A DNA stretch of 15,316 nt from positions 1 to 15,316 of the forward strand of contig JAEXRB010000216.1 of NCBI GenBank assembly GCA_023438325.1, read 5' to 3'. Source of the DNA: Pseudomonadota bacterium. GTDB lineage: Bacteria > Pseudomonadota > Gammaproteobacteria > Xanthomonadales > Xanthomonadaceae. The position numbers were made by a program, and so were the translations under genes. Below, in pieces: positions 13,970 to 15,316 of the stretch (position 1 is its first letter; the number at the start of each line of letters is the position of its first letter). A model generated the notes under the pieces. It searched no databases. It was not told the origin of the DNA and saw nothing but the letters and a program-made list of their open reading frames with translations.

Positions 13970-15190
13970 ATGAGCTCACTTCGCCTCGCCCTGTGCCTTG
14001 CCGTATTGCTCGCATCGGCCCCGATCCCTGCCGCTGCCGATACCGCCTTCCCGGACTGCCTGAAAACCCTGCGCAGCAAGGCCGCTGCCGCCGGCGTGCC
14101 ACATGTCACCTTCGACACCTATACCCGTGCCTTGGAGCTTGATCCTTCCGTGCTCGAGCTGCTCGATGCGCAGCCGGAGTTCACCACGCCGATCTGGGAC
14201 TACCTAGCCGCGCTCGTGGATGTACGCCGCATCACGCAAGGAAAGCAGATGCTGGCGCACCATGCGGCCACGCTGGCGCAAGTGGAAGCTACTTACGGTG
14301 TGGATCCGGCCACCGTGGTGGCGGTGTGGGGCGTGGAGAGCGACTACGGCCAGGTATTCGGCAAGCGCCCATTGCTCGGCTCGCTGGCCACGCTCTCTTG
14401 TGCCGGTCGCCGACAGGCGTTCTTTCAGGGAGAGTTTCTTGCCTTGCTGAAATTGCTGCACGCAGGTGACCTGTCTGCCGAAGGCCTCACCGGCTCCTGG
14501 GCCGGCGCCTTCGGACATACCCAATTCATGCCCAGCACTTATGCCCGCATCGCCGTGGATTTCGATGGCGATGGCCGGCGCGACCTGGTATCCAGCATCC
14601 CGGATGCACTTGCTTCCACCGCCCATTACCTCAAGCGAGCCGGTTGGCGCACCGGCGAAGGCTGGGGGCACGAAGTCCGCATCCCCGCGGGTCTGGATGC
14701 GTCCCTGGCAGGGCGCAAGAACAAACGCACTCTCGCCGACTGGGCCGCACGCGGGATCGTGCGCCTCGATGGCAAACCAATTCCTGCTTCCGATACCAGG
14801 GCCGCTCTGCTGCTTCCCGCCGGCAAGAACGGCCCGGCGTGGCTGGTGCTGCGCAACTACGACGCGATCTATTCCTACAACGCCGCTGAAAGCTACGCAT
14901 TGGCCATTGCCCAGCTCGCCGATGCCCTGCGCGATGACCCTCCGCAACAAGCACCGTGGCCTACCGATGATCCCGGTCTTGGTCGTGACGAGCGTCAGCG
15001 CTTGCAACACCTGCTGCTGGCGCGTGGGCATGCCATTGGTGAAGCCGACGGGCTGATCGGCACCTTGACCCGTCGCGCCATCGTTGCCGAGCAGCAGCGT
15101 TTGGGCATCACGCCCGCCGATGGCCGTGCCGGCCGGAAAATCCTCAACGCGCTGGAGCGCGACAGGCCTTCGTCTTCGGTCAGTCCATGA
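13970..15190 (+). CDS. Secreted lytic murein transglycosylase, MltB family (SLT_2 plus peptidoglycan-binding domain)
   Basis: Exported enzyme that cleaves MurNAc-GlcNAc bonds in peptidoglycan to form 1,6-anhydro products. From ATG 13970 it has 406 residues. A Sec signal peptide occupies about 1-23 (ends PAAA before DTAF); no lipobox is seen, so it should be soluble in the periplasm rather than a lipoprotein like E. coli MltB. The SLT_2 domain at about 27-325 holds the catalytic E123 in VWGVESDYGQVFG, the substrate-groove motif GSWAGAFGHTQFMPSTY at 175-191, and DFDGDGRRDL at 197-206. A C-terminal PG_binding_1 domain spans about 337-395 (LLLARGHAIGEADGLIGTLT). C30 and C144 could form a disulfide. 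The upstream in-frame ATG at 13880 would bury the signal peptide and is rejected. Confidence 0.92.
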   Translation: MSSLRLALCLAVLLASAPIPAAADTAFPDCLKTLRSKAAAAGVPHVTFDTYTRALELDPSVLELLDAQPEFTTPIWDYLAALVDVRRITQGKQMLAHHAATLAQVEATYGVDPATVVAVWGVESDYGQVFGKRPLLGSLATLSCAGRRQAFFQGEFLALLKLLHAGDLSAEGLTGSWAGAFGHTQFMPSTYARIAVDFDGDGRRDLVSSIPDALASTAHYLKRAGWRTGEGWGHEVRIPAGLDASLAGRKNKRTLADWAARGIVRLDGKPIPASDTRAALLLPAGKNGPAWLVLRNYDAIYSYNAAESYALAIAQLADALRDDPPQQAPWPTDDPGLGRDERQRLQHLLLARGHAIGEADGLIGTLTRRAIVAEQQRLGITPADGRAGRKILNALERDRPSSSVSP

Positions 15191-15316
15191 CGCATCGCGC
15201 GAACAGGCGCAAAAACCCCTGGAGCAGTGGTTGGAATCGCACAACGATGGCCCGGAGGGCTGCCGCCATTAGAGAGGGCAACAAAAAAGTGCCTGTGTCA
15301 AGCCCTCAGTGAAAAT
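15191..15316. other. Terminal intergenic segment, no supported gene
   Basis: I see no coding region of convincing composition and no terminator for the transglycosylase gene. GAGGGC at 15274-15279 and GCCCTC at 15302-15307 form a loose inverted repeat. The reverse strand carries TTGACA at 15301-15296, but no -10 box at normal spacing follows it. Confidence 0.5.

Noticed and set aside
15274..15316. Reverse-strand promoter with TTGACA at the right edge
   Set aside because: The nearest -10-like hexamer (TCTAAT) is 22 bases away, too far for a sigma-70 promoter, and no gene on that strand follows within the window.

Overview
The window is GC-rich gammaproteobacterial chromosome. Gene content and order (phoH-ybeY-corC, sucA-sucB-lpdA, a PilH-type regulator, a secreted MltB-type transglycosylase) and the protein sequences suggest the order Xanthomonadales (Lysobacterales), perhaps Rhodanobacteraceae. 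That placement is inferred from general likeness, not from a search. All recognised genes are on the + strand. I see no insertion sequence, prophage, CRISPR array, tRNA or rRNA, and no gene-free stretch longer than 300 bases.

Region 1 (1-4650) begins inside an MFS transporter of the metabolite:H+ symporter type. A tightly packed cluster follows: phoH, ybeY (4-base overlap), corC, and a membrane protein with a periplasmic DUF4105/Lnb-type domain (8-base overlap with corC). In E. coli the same series ends with lnt, the apolipoprotein N-acyltransferase. Here the lnt position is held by a protein resembling Lnb, the unrelated lipoprotein N-acyltransferase described in Bacteroides. A GC-rich hairpin at 4756-4778 probably ends this unit.

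Region 2 (4841-6475) is a single gene with its own ribosome binding site and a strong terminator. It encodes a secreted protein with two tandem WW/SGWG modules, an Asp/Gly-rich linker and a C-terminal TapB-like domain. Its function is unknown.

Region 3 (about 6507-12171) is the 2-oxoglutarate dehydrogenase operon: sucA (E1), sucB (E2), lpdA (E3). A TATAAT box with inverted repeats and a leader hairpin precede it. sucA carries an in-frame TAG at 7515-7517, and its reading frame then stays open and conserved to the normal end. As read, E1 would be cut before its thiamine-diphosphate site. A sequencing error, a recent mutation or amber readthrough could explain this. An AcuI/YhdH-type acrylyl-CoA reductase follows 39 bases after lpdA.

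Region 4 (13219-15316) holds a PilH-like single-domain response regulator with its own promoter and terminator. It is followed by a secreted lytic transglycosylase (SLT_2 plus peptidoglycan-binding domain), whose mRNA may be leaderless. The last 126 bases contain no gene I can support.

Most of the window is ordinary housekeeping sequence. The two points most worth following up are the amber codon in sucA and the Lnb-like gene in the lnt position.
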